From assembly GCF_019800005.1 (NCBI RefSeq), contig NZ_JABGCL010000028.1, positions 1 through 60,087 on the forward strand: a stretch of 60,087 nt of DNA, given 5' to 3'. This stretch comes from Geminicoccus harenae (GTDB lineage Bacteria > Pseudomonadota > Alphaproteobacteria > Geminicoccales > Geminicoccaceae). The notes under the pieces were generated by a model, which made no database searches, was not told where the DNA came from, and worked only from the letters and a program-made list of their open reading frames with translations. Every line of letters starts with the position of its first letter. Position 1 is the stretch's first letter. The position numbers were made by a program, and so were the translations under genes. Of this stretch, positions 27,360 to 35,458 are shown one piece after another.

Positions 27360-27384
27360 GGAACTATCGCTGGCGAGTGCCGTT
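27360..27384 (+). promoter_or_regulatory. EcfG-type general stress promoter
   Basis: GGAAC (27360-27364), a 16-base spacer and CGTT (27381-27384, followed by TAC) match the alphaproteobacterial EcfG/RpoE2/SigT consensus perfectly. The first DUF2382 start codon at 27393 is only 8 bases beyond the -10, so the message would be almost leaderless. Confidence 0.8.
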
Positions 27385-27392
27385 TACACGGC

Positions 27393-27818
27393 ATGTCCAA
27401 CGCGATCAGCACTCCGTCTGCCGACCAGAAAGTAGAACTGCTCGAAGAGCAGGTCGAAGTTGGGGTGCGTCAAGTAGATCGTGCTCGTGTCGTGGTGGAG
27501 ACGCAAGTCGAGACCCGCCAGCATGCCGTCGAAGCCTGGCTCGATCATGAAGAAATCCAGGTCGAGCGCGTGCCGGTCGGCGCCGTGATCGAGGCCGTAC
27601 CTCCGATACGGGAGGAGGATGGCGTCGTGATCGTGCCCGTGGTCGAGGAACGGCTCGTGATGCGGACGGAGCTTGTCCTGAAGGAAGAGCTCCGGATCAC
27701 CCGCACCGCCCAAAAGCAGCTCGTGCGGCAGGTAGTGCCGCTGCGGTCCGAGCACGCGACCATCCGGCGGGAAGAACTCCCCGCTGCGTCCGAGACGATT
27801 GAAGGAGAACCGAAATGA
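27393..27818 (+). CDS. DUF2382 (YsnF/AvaK-type) stress protein
   Basis: The 141-residue protein is a single DUF2382 domain: a charged, repetitive beta/coil region (VELLEEQVEVGVRQVDRARVVVETQV...RITRTAQKQLVRQVVPLRSEHATIRREEL). Proteins of this family accumulate under general stress, but their molecular role is not known. It sits behind a perfect EcfG promoter and overlaps the second DUF2382 gene by 4 bases. No cleaner alternative start with a ribosome site was found. Confidence 0.88.
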   Translation: MSNAISTPSADQKVELLEEQVEVGVRQVDRARVVVETQVETRQHAVEAWLDHEEIQVERVPVGAVIEAVPPIREEDGVVIVPVVEERLVMRTELVLKEELRITRTAQKQLVRQVVPLRSEHATIRREELPAASETIEGEPK

Positions 27819-28819
27819 GTACCGTCACTGCTCTGTATGACACGCGCGGCGCTGCCGAGGCTGCCCGCGAGGGGCTGATCGGGATCAGCATCCAGGAAGA
27901 GAACATCACCATCCGTGGCACGGATGACCTCAGCCAGCCGGTCGAGCAGGAGAGCAAGGGCTTCTGGGCGAGCCTGGGCGACCTGTTCATGCCCGACGAG
28001 GATCGCTCGCTCTATTCGGAAGGCATGCGGCGCGGCGGCTACCTGCTGATCGCCAACGTGCCCGAAGGCATGGAGCGCGAGGCCGAGGAGATCATGGACC
28101 GGGCGGACCCGATCGACCTCGACGAGCGCAGCGCCAACTGGCGCAACGAGGGCTGGACCAGCGAGAGCTATCGCTCGGACAGCAGCTATGGCGCCGATAC
28201 CGCGGCGGTCGGTGCCGGCACGGCGGGCAGCGCCTATGGCGCGGGCTCCAGCGATCTCGGCACCCGCAGCACGTTCACCGACACCACCGATACCACCGGC
28301 TTGGCCGGCGCCGGTACGGCTTCGGCCGGCCTGAGCGACACGTCGGGCCTTGGCTCGACGGCCGGGACCGGCGGGTATGCGGGCGATCTCGGCGGCAGCG
28401 ATCGGCTCGCTACCACGGGTGACGACCAGACCGTCCAGCTCGCCCAGGAGGAGCTGCGGGTCGGCAAGCGCGACGTCAGTGGCGGCAAGGTGCGGATCCG
28501 CACCTATGTGGTCGAGCGGCCGGTCGAGGCGGACGTGAACCTGCACCAGGAGCGGGTCACCATCGACCGCCGCCCGGTCGACCGTGCTGCGACCGTCGGC
28601 GACGACGCGTTCCAGGAGCGCACCATCGAGGCCACCGAGCGCAGCGAGGAGGCGGTGGTCGACAAGGTGGCGCGGGTGAAGGAGGAGATCGGCCTCCATC
28701 GCGAGGTCGAGAACCGCACCGAGACCGTCCGCGACACCGTGCGCGAGACCGAGGCCGAGATCGAGGACGACCGCACGACCGGCCTCGGCACCGACCGGAC
28801 CGGCCGGGGCACCATCTGA
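27815..28819 (+). CDS. YsnF-like two-domain stress protein with DUF2382
   Basis: The 334-residue protein has an N-terminal general-stress-protein-17M/YflT-like domain (residues 1-100: VTALYDTRGAAEAAREGLI...GGYLLIANVPEGMEREAEEIM). An acidic Gly/Ser/Thr/Asp-rich linker covers about 120-205, and a C-terminal DUF2382 domain follows (VQLAQEELRVGKRDVSGGKV...IGLHREVENRTETVRDTVRE). The linker is highly repetitive (DTSGL, GAGTA). It is the second gene of the EcfG-controlled pair. DUF2382 in two forms in one operon suggests paralogous partners. Confidence 0.9.
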   Translation: MSTVTALYDTRGAAEAAREGLIGISIQEENITIRGTDDLSQPVEQESKGFWASLGDLFMPDEDRSLYSEGMRRGGYLLIANVPEGMEREAEEIMDRADPIDLDERSANWRNEGWTSESYRSDSSYGADTAAVGAGTAGSAYGAGSSDLGTRSTFTDTTDTTGLAGAGTASAGLSDTSGLGSTAGTGGYAGDLGGSDRLATTGDDQTVQLAQEELRVGKRDVSGGKVRIRTYVVERPVEADVNLHQERVTIDRRPVDRAATVGDDAFQERTIEATERSEEAVVDKVARVKEEIGLHREVENRTETVRDTVRETEAEIEDDRTTGLGTDRTGRGTI

Positions 28820-28839
28820 AGGGCAGGCGGACTGCCCTT
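28819..28839 (+). terminator. Terminator of the DUF2382 operon
   Basis: AAGGGCAG (28819-28826) pairs with CTGCCCTT (28832-28839) across a 5-base loop, starting at the stop codon of the second DUF2382 gene and running into TTTCC. This is the usual form of an intrinsic terminator. Confidence 0.7.
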
Positions 28840-28922
28840 TCCGGGTGGCCCGTCATCCTGAACCGATAGCGGCGTCGCTCCTGTAGAGGGGCGGCGCCGT
28901 TGCCGTGTGGGCCGGTGGGGGA

Positions 28923-29573
28923 TCAGGCGGCCTTGCCTGCGACCTGCCGCAATGCCCGCTCGAACATTTCCGGCGGCTGGCCGCCCTGGATCAGGTGGCG
29001 GCCGTTCAGGATGACCGAGGGCACCGCGCTGATGCCGAGCCCGGTGAAGCGCTGCTCCTGCGCCCGCACCTCCGAGGCATAACGGTCGCTGCCCAGGATC
29101 TCTTCCGCCTGCGCCTGGTCCAGCCCGGCCTCGGCTGCGAGCCTGGCGAGCACGGCGTGGTCGGCGATGTTCTCGCCATGGGTGAAGTAGGCGCGCAGCA
29201 GCGCGTGCTTGAGGGCGGTCGCCCGGTTCTCCAACTCCGCCCAGTGCAGCAGCCGGTGGGCGTCGAAGCTGTTGTAGGTCCGCTGGCGGGCGCCGGCACG
29301 GAACTCGAAGCCGACCGCAGCGCCACGCTGGCGCAGCACCTCGGCATTGGCCGCGACCTGCTCGGGCGTGATCCCGTATTTCTCCGTCAGGTGCTCGACG
29401 ATCTCCTGGCCGCCCTTCGGCATGTGCGGGTTCAGCTCGAAGGGCTGGAAGTGCATCTCGGCCTTCACCTCGCCCTCCAGGCGCCGGAGCGCCTCCTCCA
29501 GGGCGTACAGGCCGACTGCGCACCATGGGCAGACGATGTCGGACACGAAGTCGATCCGGACGGCGGCGGGCAT
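28923..29573 (-). CDS. DsbA-family oxidoreductase (FrnE-like)
   Basis: The 216-residue protein has a thioredoxin fold with the active site CPWC at residues about 15-18 (DIVCPWCAVG), an inserted helical domain, and the conserved cis-proline segment ISAVPSVILNG. This is the FrnE-type DsbA family, cytoplasmic because there is no signal peptide. FrnE proteins are linked to oxidative-stress resistance. The ATG at 29573 was chosen because MPAAVRIDFVSDIVC matches family N-termini; the open frame further 5-prime runs through the VOC gene in another frame. Confidence 0.92.
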   Translation of the reverse strand: MPAAVRIDFVSDIVCPWCAVGLYALEEALRRLEGEVKAEMHFQPFELNPHMPKGGQEIVEHLTEKYGITPEQVAANAEVLRQRGAAVGFEFRAGARQRTYNSFDAHRLLHWAELENRATALKHALLRAYFTHGENIADHAVLARLAAEAGLDQAQAEEILGSDRYASEVRAQEQRFTGLGISAVPSVILNGRHLIQGGQPPEMFERALRQVAGKAA

Positions 29574-29599
29574 GGGCGGGGCCTTTCCTCGGGCATGGC

Positions 29600-30004
29600 T
29601 CAGGCGGCCAGATGGCAGACCGCTTCCAGATGGTAGCCATCCGGGTCGATCACATAGGCGGCATAATAGTTCGGGTGGTAGTGGGCGCGGATGTCCGGCG
29701 GGCCGTTGTCCGTCCCGCCATGGGCGAGAGCTGCCTGGTACCAGGCATCCACCGAATGCCGGTCCTTGGCGCCGAAGGCCACGTGCATGCCGTCGATCGG
29801 CACGGGCGGCGGGTCGGCGGGATCTGTCGAGGCGCCGATCCAGAAGCCCGGCTCGTGGCTGTCGCCGCCATAGCCGACACCCTTGAAGTCGGGCGCGTCG
29901 TCGATGGTCATCACGACCTGGTAGCCGAGTGCCGGCAGGCAGGCGTCGTACATCCGGCGGGACCTGGCCAGATCCGCCACCCGGATGGAAAGATGATCGA
30001 GCAT
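29600..30004 (-). CDS. VOC-family (glyoxalase/bleomycin-resistance fold) protein
   Basis: This 134-residue protein has paired beta-alpha-beta-beta-beta modules. The metal-ligand positions are visible in MLDHLSIRV (His near residue 4), the middle strand (GMHVAFGAKDR) and the C-terminal YVIDPDGYHLEAV. A ribosome site AGGAAGGGCG precedes the ATG at 30004. Similar short VOC proteins are common in alphaproteobacteria, and the substrate is unknown. It follows no obvious partner but is transcribed toward the DsbA-like gene. Confidence 0.9.
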   Translation of the reverse strand: MLDHLSIRVADLARSRRMYDACLPALGYQVVMTIDDAPDFKGVGYGGDSHEPGFWIGASTDPADPPPVPIDGMHVAFGAKDRHSVDAWYQAALAHGGTDNGPPDIRAHYHPNYYAAYVIDPDGYHLEAVCHLAA

Positions 30005-30090
30005 CGTTCGCCCTTCCTGGGTGATTGAGCGACTGACGTTCCTGGCTGGATCGGGTACCACGGCCGGGCCCTGCCTGTGGAGAGCGAGCA

Positions 30091-30642
30091 TTGCGTGACG
30101 ACCCCCCGCACCGGGTCCTGCCATTGTTCCAGGCGGATGCCATCGCCCGCCGGGTCGACGAGCTGGCGGAGGCCATCGCCGCCGAGGTGCCCAAGGACGT
30201 GACGGTGGTGGGGCTCCTGAAAGGCGCCTTCGTGTTCATGGCCGACCTCGCCCGCGCGCTGGACCGGCACGGGATGCGCCCGGAGATCGAGTTCCTCCAG
30301 GTCAGCTCCTATGGGCTCGGCACCAGCAGCTCCGGCTCGGTCAAGGTGATCGGCGCCATGCCGGACAGTGTCGGGGGCCGCGACGTGCTGCTGGTGGACG
30401 ACATCCAGGACACGGCGCGCACCCTTGCCTGGACCCGCGACCTGCTGGTCGCCCATGGCGCCAACTCGGTGCGGACCTGCGCGCTGCTGGACAAGCCGTC
30501 GCGCCGCCAGGTGCCGTTCGAGGCCGACCATATCGGCTTCACCATCGAGGACTGGTTCGTGGTCGGCTACGGGATCGACTGGGCCGAGCGCTACCGCCAT
30601 CTGCCCTGGATCGGGCGGGTCAGCTTCGACGACGCGGCCTGA
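30091..30642 (+). CDS. hpt: Hypoxanthine phosphoribosyltransferase
   Basis: The 183-residue enzyme converts hypoxanthine or guanine plus PRPP into IMP or GMP. The PRPP-binding loop is VLLVDDIQDTARTL, the first loop is LLKGAFVFMADL, and the C-terminal purine-binding DWFVVGYGIDW fits the type I PRT fold of bacterial Hpt. The start is a TTG at 30091 with GGAG 8 bases upstream. The gene overlaps the convergent TrmH-family gene by 23 bases at its 3-prime end. Confidence 0.93.
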   Translation: MRDDPPHRVLPLFQADAIARRVDELAEAIAAEVPKDVTVVGLLKGAFVFMADLARALDRHGMRPEIEFLQVSSYGLGTSSSGSVKVIGAMPDSVGGRDVLLVDDIQDTARTLAWTRDLLVAHGANSVRTCALLDKPSRRQVPFEADHIGFTIEDWFVVGYGIDWAERYRHLPWIGRVSFDDAA

Positions 30643-31291
30643 GCGCCTCGCCCTCGCGCTCCCGGTCGATCCGCCAGCGATAAAGCACCGCGGCCACCGA
30701 GGTCGCGAGGTTCAGGCTGGACACGCCCGGGCGCATCGGCAGGCAGAAGGTCCGCTCCGCGCGCCGCCGCCAGCGCTCGTCCAGCCCGCGCCGCTCCGAG
30801 CCGAACAGGAGGATGGCATCGTCCGGCACCGAGCCCGGCCGGAGCGGGGCCCCGTCCGGGTCGAGCGCCACCAGCGGCCGCCCGGTCTGGTGCGGCAGGT
30901 CGTCGATGCGCATGACCGGCAGGGCGAAATGCAGCCCGGCCGAGCCGCGCAGGCAGGAGCGGTGCCAGGGGTCGTGCGGGCCGGTGGTGAGCACCGCCGC
31001 CGCGTCCGCCGCCGCCGCGGCCCTGACCACCGCCCCGACATTGCCGTGATGGGTCGGCCGGTCGAGCAGCACGATCGGGCTGCCGCTGACCGCCAGCACG
31101 TCGGCGAGCGGCTGGCTGCGCGGCTCGGCCAGGGCGATCACCCCGGTCGGCACGGCGCCCCCGGCCAATGCCGCGAAGCGCGCGGTCGGCACCTGCACCA
31201 GCAGGCCGTCCAGCTCCGCAAGGAGGTCCGGGCAGAGCTGGGCCGCCAGCTCCCTGACCTTGGCAGGGTCGGGGGTGAGCGCCTCGCGCAC
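30620..31291 (-). CDS. TrmH/SpoU-family RNA methyltransferase
   Basis: The product is a SPOUT-type rRNA/tRNA ribose 2-O-methyltransferase with all three motifs: HHGNVGAVVRAAAA (motif 1), LLFGSERRGL (motif 2) and LPMRPGVSSLNLATSVAAVLY (the knotted SAM site). From the GTG at 31291 it has 223 residues, but the in-frame sequence upstream (QLAEPSRDVVLEGLHALKHA) looks like an authentic family N-terminus and contains no ATG, GTG or TTG. The true start may be a CTG or ATC near 31370, or the assembly may hold an error there. Confidence 0.9.
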   Translation of the reverse strand: MREALTPDPAKVRELAAQLCPDLLAELDGLLVQVPTARFAALAGGAVPTGVIALAEPRSQPLADVLAVSGSPIVLLDRPTHHGNVGAVVRAAAAADAAAVLTTGPHDPWHRSCLRGSAGLHFALPVMRIDDLPHQTGRPLVALDPDGAPLRPGSVPDDAILLFGSERRGLDERWRRRAERTFCLPMRPGVSSLNLATSVAAVLYRWRIDREREGEALRPRRRS

Positions 31292-31452
31292 CCGGCCACC
31301 GAAGCGCAGGGCGTGCTTGAGGGCATGCAGCCCCTCCAGAACGACGTCGCGTGATGGCTCTGCCAGCTGGATGATCCTTTCCGGTCCGGGTGCCGCCTGC
31401 CTGCCGGCGGTTTCCGGTTCGCCGCTACCTGTTCGCCATGGAAGAATTCAGC

Positions 31453-31477
31453 GGAACCGTCCAGGAAATCATTGGTT
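31453..31477 (+). promoter_or_regulatory. Probable EcfG-type promoter
   Basis: GGAAC (31453-31457), 16 bases, then GGTT (31474-31477). Only the first base of the -10 differs from CGTT. It lies 68 bases upstream of the coiled-coil membrane protein, a gene type often placed in the general stress regulon. Confidence 0.55.
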
Positions 31478-31544
31478 GAACGCGCACCTCCGCGCTCACG
31501 CGGAGCGCCGAAGCGTGCCGTAGTCGGGCGCGCCGGGCGGAACC

Positions 31545-32456
31545 ATGCAGGAGCAGACGAAGATGGCAACACTCGGCAGGACCGACCGGCTGGCGGTGGC
31601 CGAGCCGCTGAGCGGGCCGCGGCCACGCAAGCGGATCTCCTGGGGCGCGATCATCGCCGGCGTGGTGTTCGCCCTGGCGATCCACATGGTCCTCTCGATG
31701 CTGGGGCTGGGGATCGGCCTCACCACGATCGAGCCGATGACCGAGGGCACGCCGCAGCTGAGCTCGCTCGGCACGGGTGCCGCGATCTGGTGGGTGGTGA
31801 GCGGGCTGATCGCCACGGTCGGTGCGGGCTATGTCGCGGCCAGGCTGTCCGGCGTCTATGAGCGGCGCGACGGGATCCTGCACGGCCTGATCGCCTGGGC
31901 ATCGGTGCTGCTGGTCTCGGTCTGGCTCCTGAGCTCGCTGGCCGGCACCGCGCTCGGCGGCGCCTTCAACCTCATGAGCAACGCAGTCTCCGGCGCCGCC
32001 CAGTCGGTGGCCGCCGCGGTGCCGCAGGCCGCCGAAGCGACCGGGATCACCCCTGAGCAGATCGAGCAGCGGGTCGGCCAGCTCCTGCGCCGCAACGACG
32101 TGCCGGCCGAGCCCGAAGAGGCGCGCCGCGAGCTGACCGGCCTGCTGGGCCAGGTGCTGACCGGCCAGCAGGACGCCGACCAGGCCCGGCAGCGGGCGGT
32201 GGAGATCGTGGCGCAGCAGGCTGGCATCCCGCCGGAGGAGGCCGAGGCCCGCATCCAGCAGCTCCAGGACGAGGCGGAGCAGCTGCGCACGCAGGCCGAG
32301 GAGACCGCGCGCCAAGCGACCGAGGCGACGGCCGAGACCCTGTCGTCGGCCTCCCTGTGGAGCTTCGGGGCGCTGGTGATCGGGGCGATCGCCGCCGCGG
32401 TGGGCGGGGCCATCGGTACCCGTCGCGAGGAGGACGTGCTGGCCGGTCACTACTGA
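31545..32456 (+). CDS. Membrane protein with central coiled coil, stress-associated type
   Basis: This is a 303-residue protein. Three N-terminal membrane helices (residues about 33-55, 75-95 and 105-125) precede a long charged region (about 150-265) rich in Glu, Gln and Arg with heptad-like repeats. One C-terminal helix (SLWSFGALVIGAIAAAVGGA) completes it. A basic segment (GPRPRKRISW) lies before the first helix. Similar proteins are annotated as PhnA-like or hypothetical; I cannot assign a function. The EcfG-like site upstream links it to stress. Confidence 0.8.
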   Translation: MQEQTKMATLGRTDRLAVAEPLSGPRPRKRISWGAIIAGVVFALAIHMVLSMLGLGIGLTTIEPMTEGTPQLSSLGTGAAIWWVVSGLIATVGAGYVAARLSGVYERRDGILHGLIAWASVLLVSVWLLSSLAGTALGGAFNLMSNAVSGAAQSVAAAVPQAAEATGITPEQIEQRVGQLLRRNDVPAEPEEARRELTGLLGQVLTGQQDADQARQRAVEIVAQQAGIPPEEAEARIQQLQDEAEQLRTQAEETARQATEATAETLSSASLWSFGALVIGAIAAAVGGAIGTRREEDVLAGHY

Positions 32457-32469
32457 GCAGGCCGACAAG

Positions 32470-32501
32470 GGGCGTCTCGGGCAACCAGCCTCGGGACGCC
32501 C
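32470..32501 (+). terminator. Candidate terminator
   Basis: GGGCGTC (32470-32476) pairs with GACGCCC (32495-32501), followed by TTCTGTC, 14 bases after the membrane-protein stop. The outer stem is good and the loop is long. Confidence 0.5.
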
Positions 32502-32577
32502 TTCTGTCGTCCAGGTGGTTGCGCCAGGGCGGCAGGCGCCTATCGTCCGGCCCCGGACGGATTTCCAGGTGGCCCTC

Positions 32578-33951
32578 ATGACGGCGCTGATCGGCAGCAG
32601 GATCTACGACGACGCGATCTACGCGACCGAGCGGCCAGTGCCGAGCCTGTGGGAAGCCACCGCCGGCCCACAACCCGACGACGATGGCAGGCTGACCGGC
32701 GAGGCCACGACCGAGGTCGCGGTGATCGGCGGCGGCATCGCCGGCCTGTCCCTGGTCTGGCACCTGACCCGCCGCCACGGGATCGAGGCGGTGGCCCTGG
32801 ATGCCGGCAAGATCGGCTGGGGGGCGTCGGGGCGCAATGGTGGCTTCGTCAGCATGGGCTACACCAAGCGCTCGCTGGACGACCTCGCCCGCGCGTTCGG
32901 CCAGGACGACGCCCGCACCGTGTTCGAGGCGCAGAAAGCCGCGTGCGACTACGTGATCGACGTGGCCAGGAGCGAAGGGCTGGAGATCGATCTGGCCGGT
33001 CGCGGCGAGTACATCGTGGCGCACCGGCCGGACCGGATGGCGGGCCTGCGCGCCAAGAGTGCCGCGATGAAGGCGCAGTTCGGCGAGGACTGGCCGGTCT
33101 TCACCAGGGAGGAGCTGCGGGAGCGGGGCTATGCCAGCCCCGAGGCGCATGGCGGGATCTACGTGCCGCACGGGACCGGCCTCCATCCCCTGAAATACAC
33201 CTACGGCCTGCTCGGCCTGGCGCGCAGCCATGGCGGGCGGGTACATCCTCACTCCGCGGTGGTCCGGTGGGAGCGCGACGGCAGCGGCCAGCACGTGCTG
33301 CACACGAGGGATGGCGGCAGGCTGCGCGCCCGGACCGTGGTGGTCGCGACCAACGGCTTCACCACCGAGGGGCTGGACGGGCGCTTCGACGGGGTGACCC
33401 TGCCGGCCTTGTCCAACATCCTGGTGACCCGGCCGCTCACGCAAGCGGAGCGGCAGGCGCAGGGCTACACCACCGACGTGCCGGTGGCGGACAGCCGCAA
33501 CCTCCTGTTCTACATCCGCCTGCTGAAGGATGGACGGCTCCTGTTCGGCGGGCGCGGCGGGACCAGCGCCACCGAGGCGGCGGGACAGCGCTACGGCGAC
33601 TACATGCACAAGCGGCTGACGCAGGTGTTCCCGGCCTGGAAGGAGGTCGAGATCACCCATCGCTGGCGCGGCTTCGTCTGCCTGACCGCCGACCTGGTGG
33701 GCAGGGTCGGGCTGTTCCCGGAGGACCGGCACACCGGCTTCCTGTTCGGCTGCCACGGCAGCGGGGTGGCGATGTCCGGCTACGCCGCCAAGTTCCTGGC
33801 GGCCCGCATCGCCGGGGCCGGCTTCAACGAGCCGTTCCCGCAATGCTTCCAGCGCACACCACAGCGCTTCCCCCTGCCGTCCCTCCGCGTGCCGGCGCTG
33901 GCGGCGGCCTATGCCTGGTACCGGCTGAAGGACGAGGTGCTGCCGGCCTGA
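32578..33951 (+). CDS. FAD-dependent amine oxidoreductase (DAO family, PuuB-like)
   Basis: The 457-residue enzyme has an N-terminal Rossmann FAD site (VAVIGGGIAGLSLVWHL at about residue 45) and the second flavin motif ASGRNGGFVSMGY. The C-terminal flavin-binding segment FLFGCHGSGVAMSGYAAK completes the D-amino-acid-oxidase fold. The RNGG motif suits gamma-glutamylputrescine or other secondary-amine oxidases. The ATG at 32578 (MTALIGSRIYDDAIY) matches family starts. No polyamine pathway genes are adjacent, so the substrate is inferred only from the family. Confidence 0.9.
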   Translation: MTALIGSRIYDDAIYATERPVPSLWEATAGPQPDDDGRLTGEATTEVAVIGGGIAGLSLVWHLTRRHGIEAVALDAGKIGWGASGRNGGFVSMGYTKRSLDDLARAFGQDDARTVFEAQKAACDYVIDVARSEGLEIDLAGRGEYIVAHRPDRMAGLRAKSAAMKAQFGEDWPVFTREELRERGYASPEAHGGIYVPHGTGLHPLKYTYGLLGLARSHGGRVHPHSAVVRWERDGSGQHVLHTRDGGRLRARTVVVATNGFTTEGLDGRFDGVTLPALSNILVTRPLTQAERQAQGYTTDVPVADSRNLLFYIRLLKDGRLLFGGRGGTSATEAAGQRYGDYMHKRLTQVFPAWKEVEITHRWRGFVCLTADLVGRVGLFPEDRHTGFLFGCHGSGVAMSGYAAKFLAARIAGAGFNEPFPQCFQRTPQRFPLPSLRVPALAAAYAWYRLKDEVLPA

Positions 33952-33997
33952 CCTCCCGCACCGCACCATCGGCCACTGACCGGGCAGCCATCATCTG

Positions 33998-34375
33998 GTG
34001 CATGGTCGAGGGGGGCAGGCTCGTCTGCCCGGGAGCAGGAGCGATGTATCCGACGGTCAAGCCAGACTGCCGGAGATCCGGGCACTGTGCGGCAAGTATG
34101 GGGTGCGGCGGCTGGAACTGTTCGGCTCGGCCGCGCGGGGCGACTTCGACCCGGCCAGGAGCGACATAGATCTGCTGGTGGACTATCTGCCGGACTATGG
34201 CGGCGTCCAGCCATCGGTCGCCTACTTCCAGCTATTGTTCGACCTCGAGGCGCTGCTCGGGCGCCCGGTCGACCTCACGGTGCGCCGGGTGGTGCGCAAC
34301 CCCCGGCTCCTGACGGCCATCCAGTTCGACCTTCGGACCATCTACCAAGCGCAGCCGGTCCCTGCTCCTGCGTGA
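33998..34375 (+). CDS. MNT-type minimal nucleotidyltransferase, orphan and possibly frameshifted
   Basis: The product has the minimal nucleotidyltransferase signature ELFGSAARGDFDPARSDIDL (GSx10DxD), as in the MntA antitoxins that AMPylate HEPN RNases. The frame homologous to the family starts at LPEIRALCGKYGV. The only well-placed start, an ATG at 34044 behind GGGAGCAGGAGCG, is one base out of frame with it, giving MYPTVKP before the shift at about 34065. The in-frame ATG at 33998 lacks a ribosome site. No HEPN partner follows; the next gene is rbsC on the other strand. It may be a decayed antitoxin or an assembly error. Confidence 0.75.
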   Translation: MHGRGGQARLPGSRSDVSDGQARLPEIRALCGKYGVRRLELFGSAARGDFDPARSDIDLLVDYLPDYGGVQPSVAYFQLLFDLEALLGRPVDLTVRRVVRNPRLLTAIQFDLRTIYQAQPVPAPA

Positions 34376-34391
34376 TGCGCTGACAGCCCCC

Positions 34392-35438
34392 TCAGGCCCG
34401 CCGCCGCCGTGACTTGGCGAAGGTGTCGAAGGCCACGGCCAGCACGATGATCAGGCCGATGATGATCTGCTGGACGTAGGGGCTGACATTGTTGAGCACG
34501 AGGCCGTTCTGCAGCACGCCGATCAGGATGGTGCCGATCACCGTGCCGAAGATCGTGCCGATGCCGCCGAACAGGCTGGTGCCGCCGATCACCACCGAGG
34601 CGATCACGATCAGCTCGTAGCCCATGCCGGCCACCGCCTCGGCCGAGTTCAGCCGGGCGGAGAGGATGAAGCCGGACAGGCCGGCCATGAAGCCCATCAG
34701 CACGTAGACCGACATGGTGATGCCGCGCACGTTCAGGCCGGACAGGCGCGCGGCCTCCGGGTTGCCGCCCACGCCGTACACATGCCGGCCGTAGCGCGTG
34801 TAGCTCAGCACGATATGGGCCAGCACGGCGAACAGGAGGAACACCACCACCGGCACCGGGATCCGGCCGATCAGCGGCAGGGTGAACAGGTAGCCCTGGC
34901 CCCACCAGGTGTAGCCGGGATCGAAGCCGGAGATCGGACCGCCGCCGGCCATGAGCAGGGCGGCACCGCGGAAGGCGGACATGCCGCCGAGCGTCACCAC
35001 GAAGGGGGGGACCTTCAGCCGGGTGATGGCAAAGCCCTGGAGGGCGCCTGCGAAGGTGCCGAACAGGATCGCGACCAGCATGGCGAGCGGCCAGCCATAG
35101 CCCAGGGCGGAGGCATCGGCGCCGGCGGCAAAGCGGTTCTCCAGCCCGCCCTTGGCGACCGCGGCCGCGGCCAGGCCGGCGAACGCCACGATGGCGCCGA
35201 TCGACAGATCGATGCCGGCGGTCAGGATGACGAAGGTCATGCCGAGCGCCAGCAGGCCGTAGATCGAGACCTGGCGCATGACGTTGACCAGGTTGAGCGG
35301 CAGGAGGAAGCGCGGCTCCAGCCAGGCGAAGATCCCCATCAGCACCAGGAGGAAGATCAACGGCGCATAGGTGGCGAGCAGGCCGAACAGGTCGATGCCG
35401 CCATTCCTGGTTTCGCCGGTCTGGGTCGCGCTGGCCAT
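34392..35438 (-). CDS. rbsC: Ribose-type ABC transporter permease
   Basis: This 348-residue permease of the RbsC/AraH family has about ten membrane helices. Recognisable segments are MTFVILTAGIDLSIGAIVAFAG, which contains the family GIDLSVG signature, and a C-terminal LLNNVSPYVQQIIIGLIIVLAV-type ending (here LVLNNVSPYVQQIIIGLIIV). It forms the membrane channel with the ATPase encoded 20 bases upstream. The exact sugar cannot be deduced. Confidence 0.93.
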   Translation of the reverse strand: MASATQTGETRNGGIDLFGLLATYAPLIFLLVLMGIFAWLEPRFLLPLNLVNVMRQVSIYGLLALGMTFVILTAGIDLSIGAIVAFAGLAAAAVAKGGLENRFAAGADASALGYGWPLAMLVAILFGTFAGALQGFAITRLKVPPFVVTLGGMSAFRGAALLMAGGGPISGFDPGYTWWGQGYLFTLPLIGRIPVPVVVFLLFAVLAHIVLSYTRYGRHVYGVGGNPEAARLSGLNVRGITMSVYVLMGFMAGLSGFILSARLNSAEAVAGMGYELIVIASVVIGGTSLFGGIGTIFGTVIGTILIGVLQNGLVLNNVSPYVQQIIIGLIIVLAVAFDTFAKSRRRRA

Positions 35439-35458
35439 GACGATAGAATGCTCCCGGC

